Source: Steinernema hermaphroditum
Taxonomy: Eukaryota > Nematoda > Chromadorea > Rhabditida > Steinernematidae
Length of the DNA stretch: 64,000 bases
NCBI GenBank assembly: GCA_030435675.1
Contig: CM059624.1
Location: 7,154,769-7,218,768, forward strand
Direction of reading: 5' to 3'
Shown here: piece by piece, positions 1 through 11,732 of the stretch
Layout of the letters: each line of letters opens with the position of its first letter
Position numbering within the stretch: the stretch's first letter is position 1
Program-made: the position numbers and the translations under genes
The notes under the pieces: model-generated
Databases searched by the model: none
What the model saw: only the letters and a program-made list of their open reading frames with translations
Told to the model about the DNA's origin: nothing

Positions 1-1071
1 GTCATCGGAAGACAAAGCGTCGATCGAGGGGCTTCTTCGCCTTTATACGACTCGAGGAAGCGTGCGTCGAGCGAAGAGAATCGCTGCGCAAATACACTCT
101 CCGACGGTCTTTTACCCTGCGCTCTCGACTCGACTAAAAACAGAGGACTGACCGCTGTTTACAAAAGAGTTCATGGGAGAACAGCCATGTGTGAACATTT
201 GAAACGTTTCTCTTCATGGGAAATCGAACTTTTGGAAAGGAGAGTCAAACAATGCATATAGTGGACGAGTGTTCCCGTCTCTAAACTCTAAAATTCTTGT
301 CATAAGCCGCTTTTTATGATTTCCAACGGCTGTATTTCTTCTCGCGGAGAAGGAATGGTGGCCATATTTTAATTCTTGGAAGACCGTCCCAAATCTACGC
401 GTCGGTGTCGACAAACTGCTGAGCCAGCAATTCTGGCGCCCCAAGCTCCTTCAAGCTCGACTTCATCACCGAAGTATGTTTCACCATTTTCATTTTCAGA
501 TTTTCAGATACATTTTTTAACATACTGTCATCACTTCTTCACTCCAATTCCGCTCTCTTACAACATTCCAAAAACCAACAATTTGCCGGCCACCCACTTT
601 ACTTCGTCGTTCATTCAATGTAGGTAGCCCCTTGACCCAGTTCAGGGGCTGTTTCGTGTTTTTCGAGAGCTCCAATCGCCGGGATGTCGGCTTCTGTGAC
701 GTGGGTCGTCGTGGCCGCCGGAGCGCTCGTCGGAGTCCTTTTCGTGTGTCTTCTGCTCGACTCCATCACCGAAGTCTGGAACGAGATCGACCGCGAGATG
801 GATGAGTTCAACAAGGTGCCTTCTTTTGCGTTCTAGTTCACAAGGAGACGATGCAGGACTACACGGCCATCTCTGGGCACTTGAAGAGCCTCAGCCACGA
901 CCGAAAGGAAGAGGTGGCGCGGAGACGCCGTTACTACCAGCCCGTGAGCGGCATCGTCGGCACCGATCTCTACGTCGTCCAGACCCTAACCGTCGACATC
1001 GGAGTTCCGATGCTCTTTCCGGAAGGATCGTGTGCTTGTAGGTCTCCAGATCTACACCGCTACCGCATCCG
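1..1071. repeat. direct duplication, left copy (of 21416-22486)
   Basis: This stretch matches 21416-22486 in the same orientation with a constant offset of 21,415 bp. I saw no differences where I compared them. Similarity stops at 1071/22486, inside intron 2 of the collagen gene. The left edge lies at or beyond the window start, so the true size is unknown. It carries the 5 bases at the start of the small secreted-protein gene (21420), the divergent promoter, and collagen exons 1-2. It could be a recent segmental duplication or an assembly artefact such as an unmerged haplotype. Confidence 0.95.
684..1037 (+). pseudogene. truncated cuticle collagen (N-terminal exons only)
   Basis: This is the duplicated N-terminal part of the collagen gene at 22099. 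Exon 1 (684-815) encodes a short cytoplasmic end plus a membrane-spanning signal-anchor (VVVAAGALVGVLFVCLLL). Exon 2 (845-1037) contains the basic ARRRR site where nematode collagens are usually cleaved. The copy breaks off inside intron 2. The acceptor and the whole Gly-X-Y region are missing and unrelated sequence follows, so no collagen can be made. If transcribed, it would give only the N-propeptide. Confidence 0.8.
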
Positions 1072-4000
1072 CGAACGCTTTGTTTTGTCGACGGTAATTG
1101 AAACATCCCGACCGGAAGCATCTTCTGTTTGGGCGATTCTGGCGAGGACGGGGTCGGGTGGAACAGAATTAGCTGGATACTGAGCTGAGAGGTGGAGATT
1201 ACGGTACTAAATTTTGACGAAATCGAATCAATCGACGTTCACACAGAACTCTTTTTTGTATCATTGCGAGATTTTCTAGAACGTTCTACAGTAGTTGCTT
1301 CGAATTTCGAAATTATTTGCAAAAGACAAATCAAATAGAAAAGAAGATATGACGTTTCCTTCTGTGCCAGAAGGCCGAATGCACTGTTCGACCAGGACTA
1401 CGGTAGATACTGCATGTTTAGGTGACTCATGGAAATCAGCGATTGCGATCTCGCGAGGTGTTATTCTAGGCGAATCTGGAGACTCACTTCAGACCCGAGA
1501 GGTGCTCCCAGCGTGAAAACATTTTAGGCCTGGTACTGTAGCGTCCCTCATTGATCCCCTTTGTGTAATATTTCTATGCAAGTGCATGTGGGTACTGTAG
1601 CCATTGAAGTTGTATTGTCGTTCTGATAAGAACAAAAGAAATGTTCTGCTCTTTAAAAGTTGTTTGTTTTTTGGAGGCGGAAGTGCAGAAATCGGCCACC
1701 GTGCAGAACGAACCTCGAGGGGGAGGGGCGGCTACGATCGATCGTCTCGCCGTGCACCCGTGGTTGCACTTTCGATGAAAGACGCCGCCGTCTTCAAAGT
1801 ACAGGCGACCCATCGGACTGTCAGTCTCGAGGCTACGATCCTCGAAGGACTCGGTGGAAGAATGCCCTTCCGGGTTACGGTAGTCGCGGCGAAAGTTGCG
1901 AAACGCGAAGCAGGTGTCGAGAAGCGGCGCTTCTTTGATCTCATTTGCATTCAATAGGAGAGCGCACGTGGCCGTTAGGCGATGAATGCGACTTCGTCGG
2001 GAGAGGCGCGCCGACGCGTCTGAAAGGCCGTCATGGAGTACGGTAGCGCAGCGGAAAACAACATGTACTGATGGATATGTGGCGAGGGGATGTAAGCAGA
2101 GGATGTTTGGGATTGGACGGATAAATGTTTCCAAACAACGACAAGTAAAACAACATACAAAAAAGAGAAACATCTCAAAGATTCTGGGTTAAACAAAGTA
2201 TATAATCCCGTCTGAACCGATGTGAAGACTCTAGAGCTGGTTAGGTCTTTGAGAAGTAGCAACAGAATCGCGCCTCAGAATCTCGGAGGCGACGTATTCG
2301 TGGTTAGGACCGAAGTGGTGATTTTGTGTCAATAGCGATTGAAAACCTTATCCAAGGTTGCCCATATCGGCACTATTATCACTTTTCGATGTTACCACGA
2401 TTTTTACCGAATTTTACCATCTCATTCTCCTACAATTCCCATTGTTAAGCAGTAAAAGGCCTGCTCATTTAAATACAAATGCTGTGAAGCGCTCTCAGGA
2501 AGAAGTGATCCGAAATTACAACAAATATAACAGCGGAACTTTTGATAAATTCCTTTTGGGGCCGCTGGAAATTCCTTTTCTTACACTGTAGGTGATATTC
2601 CGTAAACTATACTGTACACAGAACTTCCATTGATCCATTTTATCAGAAAGACAAGTTCACTTCATCATGTTCATGACCCACATAGTGCATGTTTGAGCCA
2701 AACGGAAAAATGCATCCACTCAGGCATTTCACTTGCAGAAGTCCACGTTCCTTTCACTACAATGGAAGAAAGGGTTCCGAAGGAAGAAAGTCCGATTCCG
2801 ACGGCGTTCTTTCAAGAGTGCATACCGTGCATATTATTGCCTAAGAGAGTACTTTATGGGAAAGTGCATCGGAATTCGTCGGATCCTAGCCCAGAGAGGA
2901 AAAAGTCAATAAAATAGAGCTGTGTCCTCTTTTGAGGCGATAAATCGTACGGCGATAGCTTAGGTTTTGATCTTTTTAGCCACATCCTTAGGCTACCAAA
3001 CCCAAAATAAGACGGTCCGAAAGAGGATAACATGGAATGAAAGACCCAAAAATTCTTGCCAAAGGAATTGCAACTTCCAGGCTCATATTAGGTTCAAAAG
3101 CATGAACTCAGGAACGCCTGCTTCCCTGATCGTCTTTACTGTCTTTAGGGTATGCAATAGTGACCTCATCAACAATAATTGGCATTGAAAGGCTTCTCTA
3201 GAATGAAGGCATCTCTAGAACTCAAAAAAGCTAATTTGATCGGTCTTACTGCAAGTCCTCGAGGGTCTTTCCGCTGTAGAGCCTCTCGACGCCCCTAAGA
3301 AGTCCTTTCCGAAATCGCGCCACTTCTTTGTGTGTTTTAGAGCAAACTCAATGGGCCTCGTTTCGCCAAAAGAACATCTGGAAACGATCGGCTCGAGGCA
3401 GCGAAAGTGCGCCGTGAAAGGAGTTCCGTCGCCCGAGGCGTCGGGCAGATGTGCGCGGCCATCTGGGCCGAGTTGCGGCCACCTTGCCGCGCAGTCCTAA
3501 AAGTGTCGCGCCTGTAAACGGGCGACAAATGGCCGTGACCTGTTGCCGTCGGAATTGGATACATCCGATTCGCGTGGATCTGCACGGCGCGAGCCAGATG
3601 GCCCTCCGAGGGCGGCGAAGTAGACCCTAAACGTCTAGGACTCGGCGGCCTCTCGAACGCCCCTCACCAGGTGCGAATAGCCTCGGCCGTGTTTGCCCCG
3701 GCCCTTATCAACAGCAAATCCCCCGACGCGTGGCCGAGTGGCCCTAAACTAGATCGGATCTCGCGCGCACGCCTAACAAACCTATCTCGCGAGGCGATCG
3801 ACTTGTTGTCGGACGGCTAATTGACCGATCTACGGCGATTTATGAGAGCACGGAAATTAATTCTGCGGACACGATGCGCGCGTGATTTGTTGTCCTTGAG
3901 GCCTAAGAGAGATGGATGGCCTGACGCCCAGGGGTACGGTAGCTGAGTCACCGGCCGCGGCGCCATCCAAAGGGACGAAGAAGAAGAAGATAAACACGTC

Positions 4001-4335
4001 TTCGAAGGCAAAGTCACGGGGTGTTTACAGGGCGTCGGGAGAGGTACGGTATCTGGCGACGTTAATTTCTGTGCGAAAACTAACTTAGACATCGAACAGA
4101 GGCCTTGAAAAGTGGTTAGGGGAACGCGATGGAAACCAAAGAGGGAATTAGGAGTGCCCCATAACGGTCGTCGGATTAGCGCGGAATCGTTAACGATTGT
4201 TTTCGCCGGCGGCAACTTTGTTCTCCTCCCTCGCAGACGCGTAAACAGCGCCTCCTCCGCTCCTTTGCGCACCGATTTGCCGCCTTGCGGGACGATCAAA
4301 CGGGAAACCTTTCATTCATTGGCTACTATACACAG
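1072..4335. other. no recognisable gene
   Basis: Several short open frames exist on both strands, but none shows a family signature or a convincing exon chain. The best candidate is a minus-strand open stretch at about 1574-2173 in a GC-rich block with hydrophilic, Ser/Arg-rich sequence. It has no initiator context and no partner exon that I can join to it. The 3240-3800 part is GC-rich and may be regulatory or degenerate. The octamer TACGGTAG/TACTGTAG recurs here (about 1527, 1593, 1875, 2037, 3933). Confidence 0.5.
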
Positions 4336-6338
4336 TCAGGGACAACTGGATTCCAGCAGGGCACGCATCCAGAAGGCCACCGCCGTCGCCCCGGCGTCTG
4401 CCTCGCTCTGCGTCTCCGTGGATGTGTAGCTGGCCCTGCCCGCCTTCGCTTCCATCGAAGCCGTCGCCTTCGCCGCCCTCTCCGCCGCCTCGACTACGCT
4501 CCGCCAGGAGTGCTCCGGCTTCGCAGCTTCTTCTGCCGCGGCGCTCAGCGGGTCGACCATGGTCCGATCTCCTGGACGGGCGTGACCGTATTTCTGGATC
4601 GCCTCGAGGCCGTCTTCGAGGGCGACGAGCAGATCAGCTGAGGAGAAGCGCTTCTCGAAGGCGGAAGAGGCCGCGCTCAGCATCAGAGCGTAGATCTGAA
4701 TGCTTGCTGCATCGGGGAGAGATATTCCACTCACCGCTCCGCTCGTTCCTCCGACGATCTTCTCGAAGATCATAGAGAGTTGGAGGAAGAGCTGCTGGGG
4801 CCGACCACAGCTCAGCTCTCCCCCATCCAGGGCGCCCCCGATCGCTGAAAGTCGCAAACATCCCGAAAGAACCAAGCTACCGTAACCCACCTCTCGTGGC
4901 GCTCAGGAGAGTATCACCACAGTCGCCGTCCCCACACTTTCCATCGAGGCGATTTAGCTCCTCGTAGAAGTGCTCCATTTTGATACAAATGTGGCGCAAA
5001 CTCTTCTCGATGCTCCTCGCCACTTCTTCGGACACTCCGACGCTTCTCTTCTCGACTTCGAAGACGTTCGACTTCTTGGAATCCACACTGGTGGAGATCG
5101 ACTTCTTCAGTAATGGCTTCGAGGACTGATTCCACCCGGGACACTCGCTCGCTGCGTCTGAACTCACGTGTGAGTCCAAACAGAAGGGTCACAAGGTTAC
5201 CCAAGCAGTGCATCCACTTGGCTTCGGTGACTTTCAGGATCGTCACGCTGAATCCATGACCGTCGAGTGAGGTCATGAAGGTTCCTGAGTAGAATCGGAC
5301 GATTTCGGCGCCAAACAAATCTTAGAAGAGGGTCTTTCCATCTGGCGACGGACTCACTTGTCCACTCGATGACCTCCTTCTGGAGGATGTTCATCTCAAG
5401 CTGGCTCACGGAACCGAGGTTGTTCAGCAGGATGACGATCTTCTCGCCCCTCTCCAAACGCAACTTTGAACTCATCGCCAGCTTCTCCATCACAGCGGCG
5501 ACGACCTCCTTCGCTGTCTTCGCTTTGCTCCGCTCGCACCCCGGTTCCCCGTGTATCCCTAGCCCGAGCTCCATCTTCCCCTGCGGAAGGTCGAACATCG
5601 GCGGTTTACCAGGGAGACTGCACGGGTAGAGGCTCACTCCCATCGTCCCTGAACCGCGTGACTCAAATACCCACTGGAACCCACTCACCGAGATGGTCGT
5701 TGACTCGCCGAGTCGTACCGATGATCTCCTCGAAGACCGCGCCTTCTTCGGCCATCGCTCCGGCGATCTTGAGAAGAAGGACGGCCCCGGCAAGGCCGCG
5801 TCTTCCGACGCCCCTGCCATCGCCTTTCGCCTCGAGGGCGACGTCGTCGGCGATGAAGACGAGCTCTTTCGGGGTCCCGTGGAAGCGCTCGAGGGCGAGC
5901 CCGAAGTTCAGACGATCGCCCGTGTAGTTTATGACGAAGACGATGGCCCCGGCTGAATACAGATGACTCCGGAGGCCCTCAAAGGCTCCCCACCTGGGCT
6001 GGCGACCTCCTTCAGGGCCGAGAGGACATGATCCGAGGGCGGACTGGCGAAGACGTCGCCACAGACGGCGGCGTCGAGGAATCCTCTTCCGACGAAGCCC
6101 GCGGCGAAGGGTTCGTGGCCGGAGCCTCCTCCGGCGATCAGCGCCACTCTCCGCTCAGGCTTCTTCTCGACTCGAACAACAACTCGACGACAGCCCTGGA
6201 AAGCGCGCTTTTAGGACATGAAGCGCCACCGAAGCCGACCTTCGCGACATCCAGAGCGGGATTCGCGAAGACGAGGCCCTGGATCCCCTCGTCGACGCTC
6301 TCCTGCGGGTCGTTCACGAACTTCTTCGTGGCATTCAT
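4336..6338 (-). CDS. TKFC: triokinase/FMN cyclase (dihydroxyacetone kinase, DhaK-DhaL)
   Basis: The product is a cytosolic ATP-dependent kinase of dihydroxyacetone and glyceraldehyde in fructose and triose metabolism. In animals the same protein also makes cyclic FMN from FAD. I read seven exons (6338-6240, 6195-5994, 5952-5689, 5648-5358, 5320-5201, 5157-4891, 4844-4336) that sum to 583 codons, close to the human length. The N-terminal DhaK domain has GGGSGHEP and the covalent-substrate histidine in GLGIHGE. The C-terminal DhaL domain has the Mg/ATP loop GDGDCGDT and the GGTSGA and PGDRTMVD motifs. All key motifs are present, so the enzyme looks functional. The start is the ATG of MNATKKFVND, as in relatives. 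The gene is divergent from NUF2 with about 570 bp between the starts. Confidence 0.93.
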
Positions 6339-6906
6339 CGACGAAACTAATGACTCCGCTTCTGCGATCGATAGGAAAGCGCCGTTGACGAGTGGGCAAA
6401 CAGGTCCCTTATTATCACGGTTGTTTGTCGGTGACCCTCACATGCACGGGAAAACACGGCTAACCGGGAAACTCGTTCTTCAAAGAGCAGAAGTGGGCGA
6501 TGAGAGGAGAACAGTCGCACTTCGGACGCTCCCTTCAAAAGCTCCATGATGTCCACTTTTGCCTTTTCAAGTTTTCTCAAAACTGCAGTAACCCGGCAAC
6601 TCTTCTTCTTGAATTGTGTCGGTGACCATGAGTGCCTAGTGTGGATCCTACTTTCCATGAGTTGCGCCAGCTCTCACGAAACGTGGGAATCTGCTCAGCC
6701 ACCTCTTCCCTGGTGGACTAGAGCTGAGCAGATTCCCTCCCGGAGTCGACTTTCGAGTCGAAACGCCGAATGTACGAACTTCGCCGGAGGTCCTAAGACG
6801 ATAGTTTGAGCGGTAATTTCAGTCGTTCAATTCCATCGCTTTCCCGTCCTCTTCCACAATTTTGGGCTTCTGCTGATTTCGTTGTTTCAGTGATCGGGAA
6901 TCCGCG
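6339..6906. promoter_or_regulatory. divergent promoter region TKFC / NUF2, with a hairpin
   Basis: This 568-bp gap separates two head-to-head starts and should hold both promoters. It contains a perfect 14-bp inverted repeat (GGGAATCTGCTCAG at 6685-6698 and its complement at 6724-6737) that would form a stem with a 25-nt loop. No TATA box stands out. A short minus-strand frame at 6347-6658 has no recognisable homology and is taken as chance. Confidence 0.45.
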
Positions 6907-8705
6907 ATGGTTTACCACAACATCGCCAACCTGGAGGTCGGTGTGCTCACCAAGTACCTCAATTCGCACTTCTCCCAATTGAACGTCAACCACACAGACA
7001 TAACCCATCCCAAGGTGACTTTCCGGTCGTTTCATTCGGTTTTATTCAGCGCTGTCCATTCTAGGGAGACCAGATCTACGAGATCTACGCCACGCTGCTC
7101 AAGAGCATTCTGAACCTTCCGGACCGCGCGTTCAGCGAAGTGCCTCTGGATCTCATCTGTCCGTCCTATGATCCTGATGTGCACGGCAACACTGTGCCCA
7201 AGTTCCTGTTGCTCTTCCATCTGTAGGCTTCTGTTTATCGCACTCGGAATGATAGTTTGACGCTTCAGGAACAACTGTCTCCAGGATATCACCAACAAGG
7301 AGCTGGCCGTGAGCCCCCAGGATTTCTTTTACCCCTGTCCCGACCGTACTCGAGCCATCTTGTCCTCCCTCGTCGTGTTCCACCGTTTCCTCGGCGCCAT
7401 CCGTCCACACATGGACTGCATCACCGATTTCCAGGTGTCCGATGACTCCTCCTGACTCCTTCTTTGACGAATAATAATTTAGAAAAGGCGCCTAGCACAA
7501 TTCGAAGAGATGAAACAGAGGGTTGTCAGCGGCGAATCGGAGAACATCCCTGCCCTCATTGACGCTGAGAAGCAGAAGATGGCCGAGGTAGTCGGGAACC
7601 GTCAGCCTCTAAGCAAGTTTTTTCTTGGTTTAGATAAACCAGCAACATCACAATCTCGAAGCTGAATGGAAAGACTTATGCGATAAGATCGAAGTGGAGA
7701 AGGTCCGCGCCGTCGAGTTGGAAAGGCAAAAAGAGGAGCAAGTTGTCACGCTTGTACGTTTTCTGCGGTCGAAATTGTTTGCACTTGTTTGCGAATTTAG
7801 AAGACGCTGAAATGTTCCGTTGAAAGTCTGCAGGTCAAGCTGGACTCGCTGAAAGAAGACTTGGTGTCGTCGCCGGAAGAAATCCGCGCTCGTGTCACTC
7901 AGCTTCGTACGCAGCGCGATGAAATGTCAAACAGCGTCAGCAGTCTCAGGTAGATTCAGAATGAACTGCCCTTCTTTTTATCGTCAAGTGATTTAGGAAT
8001 GCGGGATATGAAACCGAGTGTCGTCTTAAAAGTTTCGCGACCGGACAGCATCGTATCAAGCTGTTGGAAGCTGAGTGTGTGGAACTTAGAGAGCGTGTGA
8101 GCGCTCTTCAGCCTAAATCGATTAGGCGCGACGAACTCAGCCGGCAGCAGCGCATTCTGAAGCAGAAGCTTGACGATTTGGAAGTCGAATTGAAGAATTT
8201 GAAGGAGAGCATTGTCAAGGAACACGAAAATCTGCAGTGGGATCGCGCCAGTCACCAGCGCGTCGTCTCCGATTACAAAGAGAGGATAATTGATGTACAG
8301 AAGTGAGGCTAATGCACCCGGTTTGAGACACGTTTCAGGTACATTTCCTGTACATTTCAGGGAGTTGGAAGCGCTGCGAGAACGTGGTGAAGAAGCCGAC
8401 CACGAACTTGAAGAACTGAACCGCGATTATCATCGCATCATATGTGAAATCAATAAGGTTAAAGAGAGTCACTCAAACAACATGAAGAATCTTGACCATT
8501 TGTCCAAGAAGTCCGAACAGAAGGTGACTCCAGCCATGGTGGTCAGTCCTTTAACCGTATGTTTCAGTTTACTTTGGAAACGAATAAGTGGCATGACTTC
8601 GTCAAGGAGAAGGAGTTCGTGTTCAAGGAATGTTTGGATGCACTGACTGCAGCTAACGACGAAAATGTCCCTGTGGATCCCAGCGCCATGGAAACTGAGG
8701 AATGA
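6907..8705 (+). CDS. him-10: kinetochore protein Nuf2 (HIM-10 orthologue)
   Basis: Nuf2 is a subunit of the outer-kinetochore NDC80 complex, which binds microtubules in mitosis and meiosis. Nine exons (6907-7014, 7065-7222, 7269-7434, 7483-7587, 7634-7753, 7801-7949, 7997-8302, 8361-8523, 8568-8705) sum to 470 codons; human Nuf2 has 464. Residues about 1-145 form the calponin-homology head (note PDRTRAILSSLVVFHRFL). The rest is long coiled coil, including the family-typical VSSPEEIRARV segment near residue 250. Introns are 44-58 nt. The start is the first ATG after a pyrimidine-rich stretch ending in CAG, a possible trans-splice acceptor. I did not find NDC80 or SPC24/25 genes nearby. Confidence 0.88.
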
Positions 8706-8984
8706 TTTAATTTTTGCGCTCTTTGTTATGTAAATAAGAATTGCTGATCTGGCACGGCGTGTCAACCGGCTCGTTTTTCCGTCCTCGGCTGAGTAGTAAA
8801 TCTCACACGTTAGGACATCGATCTTACCATATCTTCAGTAACTTGTGTCTGCGGGTTTGCACCGATTATGATCGTTAGCAGCGCTCATGTCGCCCGCAAA
8901 ATGATCAGCGCCCCGCATTCCATTATTGAAATACAAAACCGTTCGAAAAACGGTCAAAGTTCTGACTTTCTGGCACTTCCATGT

Positions 8985-9300
8985 TAGCTCAAAATCATAT
9001 AGCTTACAAGCGAAATAACTTTCTCCGTCTTGCGTGCCTTGTGGTCGTTCGATGCGCAAAATGTTAAGGAGACAAAGGCGCACAAATTCCTCGGATGGAT
9101 TTTGATATAATGCATTATTCGCAGAAAAATCGGCAATTTACTGCTGAAATCGTCATTTTCGCGAAAAACCGCCTGTCATAAGTGGGAAATAACTTTTCGT
9201 AGATTGCGTAGTTTTCGTTCGCTCGGTACGCAAAATGCTCAGTGAGCTCTAACGCACAAATTCATCTGATGGATTTCGTTCTAGTGTCCTGAGCGTCGAG
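8985..9300. repeat. diverged tandem repeat, two units of ~95 bp
   Basis: Two units read alike: one around 9000-9110 and one around 9186-9285. Shared words are GCGAAATAACTTT / GGAAATAACTTTT, GTTCG(A/C)T..GCGCAAAATG, CGCACAAATTC and GATGGATTT. Spacing is about 185 bp. There is no coding potential. The surrounding stretch 8706-9499 has no gene I can support. Confidence 0.6.
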
Positions 9301-9499
9301 AAAAGTTGGAAAACAGGTCGAAAAATGACCGCAAAAAGTCGAATTTTTTGAGTTTCCGATATTTTGGTATCAAACGATAGCTCTCGGCGTCATTAGTGAT
9401 TTGTCGTTGGAATTAGTGCAAACGGATTGATCTACACAGAATTACATGCCAAAAACTACCCACAAAGCGGCCTGGTCCCGAAGCGGCGGACGTCTTCAT

Positions 9500-10379
9500 G
9501 AAGGAATTTCTCTTATAGTCAGATTAAAAAATCCCTTCGGAGGCTCCCGCCACGCCTTTCGCGGCGTTATAAGAATCGTATGTTCGTGCAGCGCCGAAAT
9601 TACAATGGCATTTATGAGTTTGTGCATGAATGGCGTCTTTCTTCACGTACGAGATGTGATTTTGAAAAAACTCAACATTGTTTTGTAGATCTGTCTCTGG
9701 CGGATCGTTTGAACCACCACTGAGCACCAGGCGTGGAAATTCCACGGAGGAGATAGCTTTTTCATCTCCCCGACATGTGTTTACTCTAGTTTTCTGCTTG
9801 CTGTCTTGTCCAAACTGGCAGAACAAATTGTGCCGCCCGTCCTTCTCATCAGAGAATGCATTTGGAGCGACATGAAAGCGATTTGAATGTGAATAATGAA
9901 GGCGAATAAAAACCGGACATTCGCGGTACGGGACCTCAGCGTGTAAGTGCGATGTTCTGAATGCATCGATCTGATCCGCATCGAATCGCTTTCATGTCGC
10001 TCCAAATGCATTCTCTGATGAGAAGGGCGAACGGCGCAATCTGTTCTGCCAGTTTGGACAAGACAGCAGGCAAAAAACTAGAGTAAACACATGTCGGGGA
10101 GATGAAAAAGCTATCTCCTCCGCGAAAATTCCACGCCTGGTGCTCAGCGGTGGTTCAAACGATCCGCCAGAGACAGATCTACAAAACAATGTTGAGTTTT
10201 TTCAAAATCACATCTCGTACGCGAAGAAAGACGCCATTCATGCACAAACTCAAAAATGCCATTGTAATTTAAGCGCTGCACGAACATACGATTCATATAA
10301 CGCCGCGAAAGGCGTGGCGGGAGCACTCGCCGTTTTGCCGAGAGATTTTTTAATCTGACTATAAGTATCTTTCACAAGG
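9500..10379. mobile_element. foldback (long inverted-repeat) element 1
   Basis: Two ~385-bp arms in inverted orientation (about 9500-9885 and 9983-10378) flank a ~97-bp loop. The arms match closely: both read a 65-residue frame starting MFCRSVSGGSFEPP in opposite directions, differing at a few positions. The outer ends start near AGTCAGATTAAAAAAT. No transposase lies inside, so this is a non-autonomous foldback or MITE-like element. Confidence 0.85.
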
Positions 10380-10383
10380 TGCC

Positions 10384-10495
10384 CCTCACCGTCGCCGTCA
10401 CCGTCACCGTCGCCGTCACCGTCAAAACGGCGAGAAAGGCGTTTCGATTTTTTGCGTTCACATGCGACCGCCGTCGCCGTCACCGTCGCCTTCCA
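10384..10495. repeat. CACCGT/CGCCGT microsatellite
   Basis: A 6-bp repeat alternating CACCGT and CGCCGT runs from about 10386 to 10425, with a second short run at about 10468-10490. It lies directly beside foldback element 1 and upstream of the Harbinger genes. Confidence 0.8.
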
Positions 10496-10756
10496 TTGAA
10501 ATAGAAATATCGAAAGTGCGATGCCGTTTTTTCGGATTTCTTCCGGGGTTCGAGCGTTGTTTTCGTTGTTCTCTTTACATTTGTTGTTTGTATGGTAAAA
10601 TTAGTGGCATGATTATACCTTTTTTACGTCCTATGCAAAATTTTTCTCAACGTTGTCCACTTTCCATCGAATATCATTACTTTTCGATTTGTTCTTCGCG
10701 CTTCCACCTAGTGCTGCTTTATGGCATTCACCATCGTCGTTGTATTTTCCAGGTCC

Positions 10757-11392
10757 ATGGCAGAATACATCGCTCACCTCATTGAGCTCGTTGAGCCCCA
10801 CCGTTGTCTGTACGAGAAAGCTCACCATTTGTACTACAATGTCAAATATAAAGAGAAGATATGGAAGGAAATCGCCGGAAAGTGGACTGTTGTAGCAGGA
10901 AAGCAGATGACGGTCGAAGACGCAAAGAAGAAATGGGCCAGCGCCCGCGATCGATACCATAGGCTCAAGAAGGCCGCCGACTTGCCGTCTGGATCTGCTG
11001 CTGATGACGGAACAGTTTGGGAACATATGAAGCCGCTTCAATTTTTGGACTCAATCACCGAGCAGCGTCCAACGTGAGTGGTTCTTTCGTTTTTATTCTT
11101 GCGTTCTTCTTTCAGGCAGTCGAACTTCAACGAGTCCGACTCCCAAAATGCAGAAGAAACCGCTGCAAATGCCTCAGCAAGTTTCGCCAGCAGTGAACAC
11201 CCAGAAGCTCAACATAAAAAGCGGCGAAAGAAGGTCACTACAAGCGAAAGACTGTGCGGATTGTTCACTAAAGTTGACGGTGAATTGAGGGAAGCGAACA
11301 TGAGCGCCAGGAAAGAGGACCTTTCTTCTTCTGGGCTATGGACATTGCGAAATCGCTCGAAGTATTGCCGCGTCCAACGGGACTCAAGTTGA
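10757..11392 (+). CDS. PIF/Harbinger accessory protein, MADF domain
   Basis: Two exons (10757-11073, 11116-11392; 197 codons) encode an N-terminal MADF/SANT-like DNA-binding domain, recognisable by LIELVEPHRCLYEKAH, VKYKEKIWKEIAGKW and the KKWASARDRYHRLKK helix. A basic stretch KKRRKKV follows. Proteins of this type partner the Harbinger transposase in nuclear import and terminal-repeat binding. A BESS-like motif (F.WAMDIAKSLEVLPRP) is readable at about 11328-11450 but in a different frame. One base is therefore out of register near 11325, from mutation or an unread splice. The transposase gene follows on the same strand. Confidence 0.7.
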
Positions 11393-11732
11393 AAATGAAC
11401 ATTTCTCAAATGGTTCTGTTCTCAACTTCATTGTATTTCAATGCAATGTAATTTTAGATTTTTGAAGCTCAATTGTTGGAAGAACGAGAAAACCAATTTG
11501 AACACACAGCGGTGGAGGACTTCGACGGAGGCGGCTTCGAGGGTCGTCGCTTCGAGGAAGATCATTTCGACGAAGATGGCTTCGAAGAAAATTCCATTTA
11601 GTGTACTGTAATTGTGCACTAAAGTCATAAATATTTGTTGTTGTAGTCGATTTGGTGCTGCAGCGTGTATCTCTACCGAACCATACTTTTTGTGAGTGCG
11701 TGTTTTATCTTCATCTTACCGATTTCAGTGCC

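Noticed and set aside
1574..2173. Minus-strand open frame of 199 codons
   Set aside because: No recognisable domain, no clear start context and no partner exons. Open by chance or a decayed exon; noted in the unassigned region only.
3817..4299. Minus-strand open frame of 160 codons downstream of the triokinase gene
   Set aside because: Lies just past the triokinase stop, has low-complexity Ser runs and no similarity. Probably 3' flank.
10384..10495. CRISPR-like spaced repeat
   Set aside because: A simple 6-bp microsatellite without unique spacers, in a eukaryotic genome.
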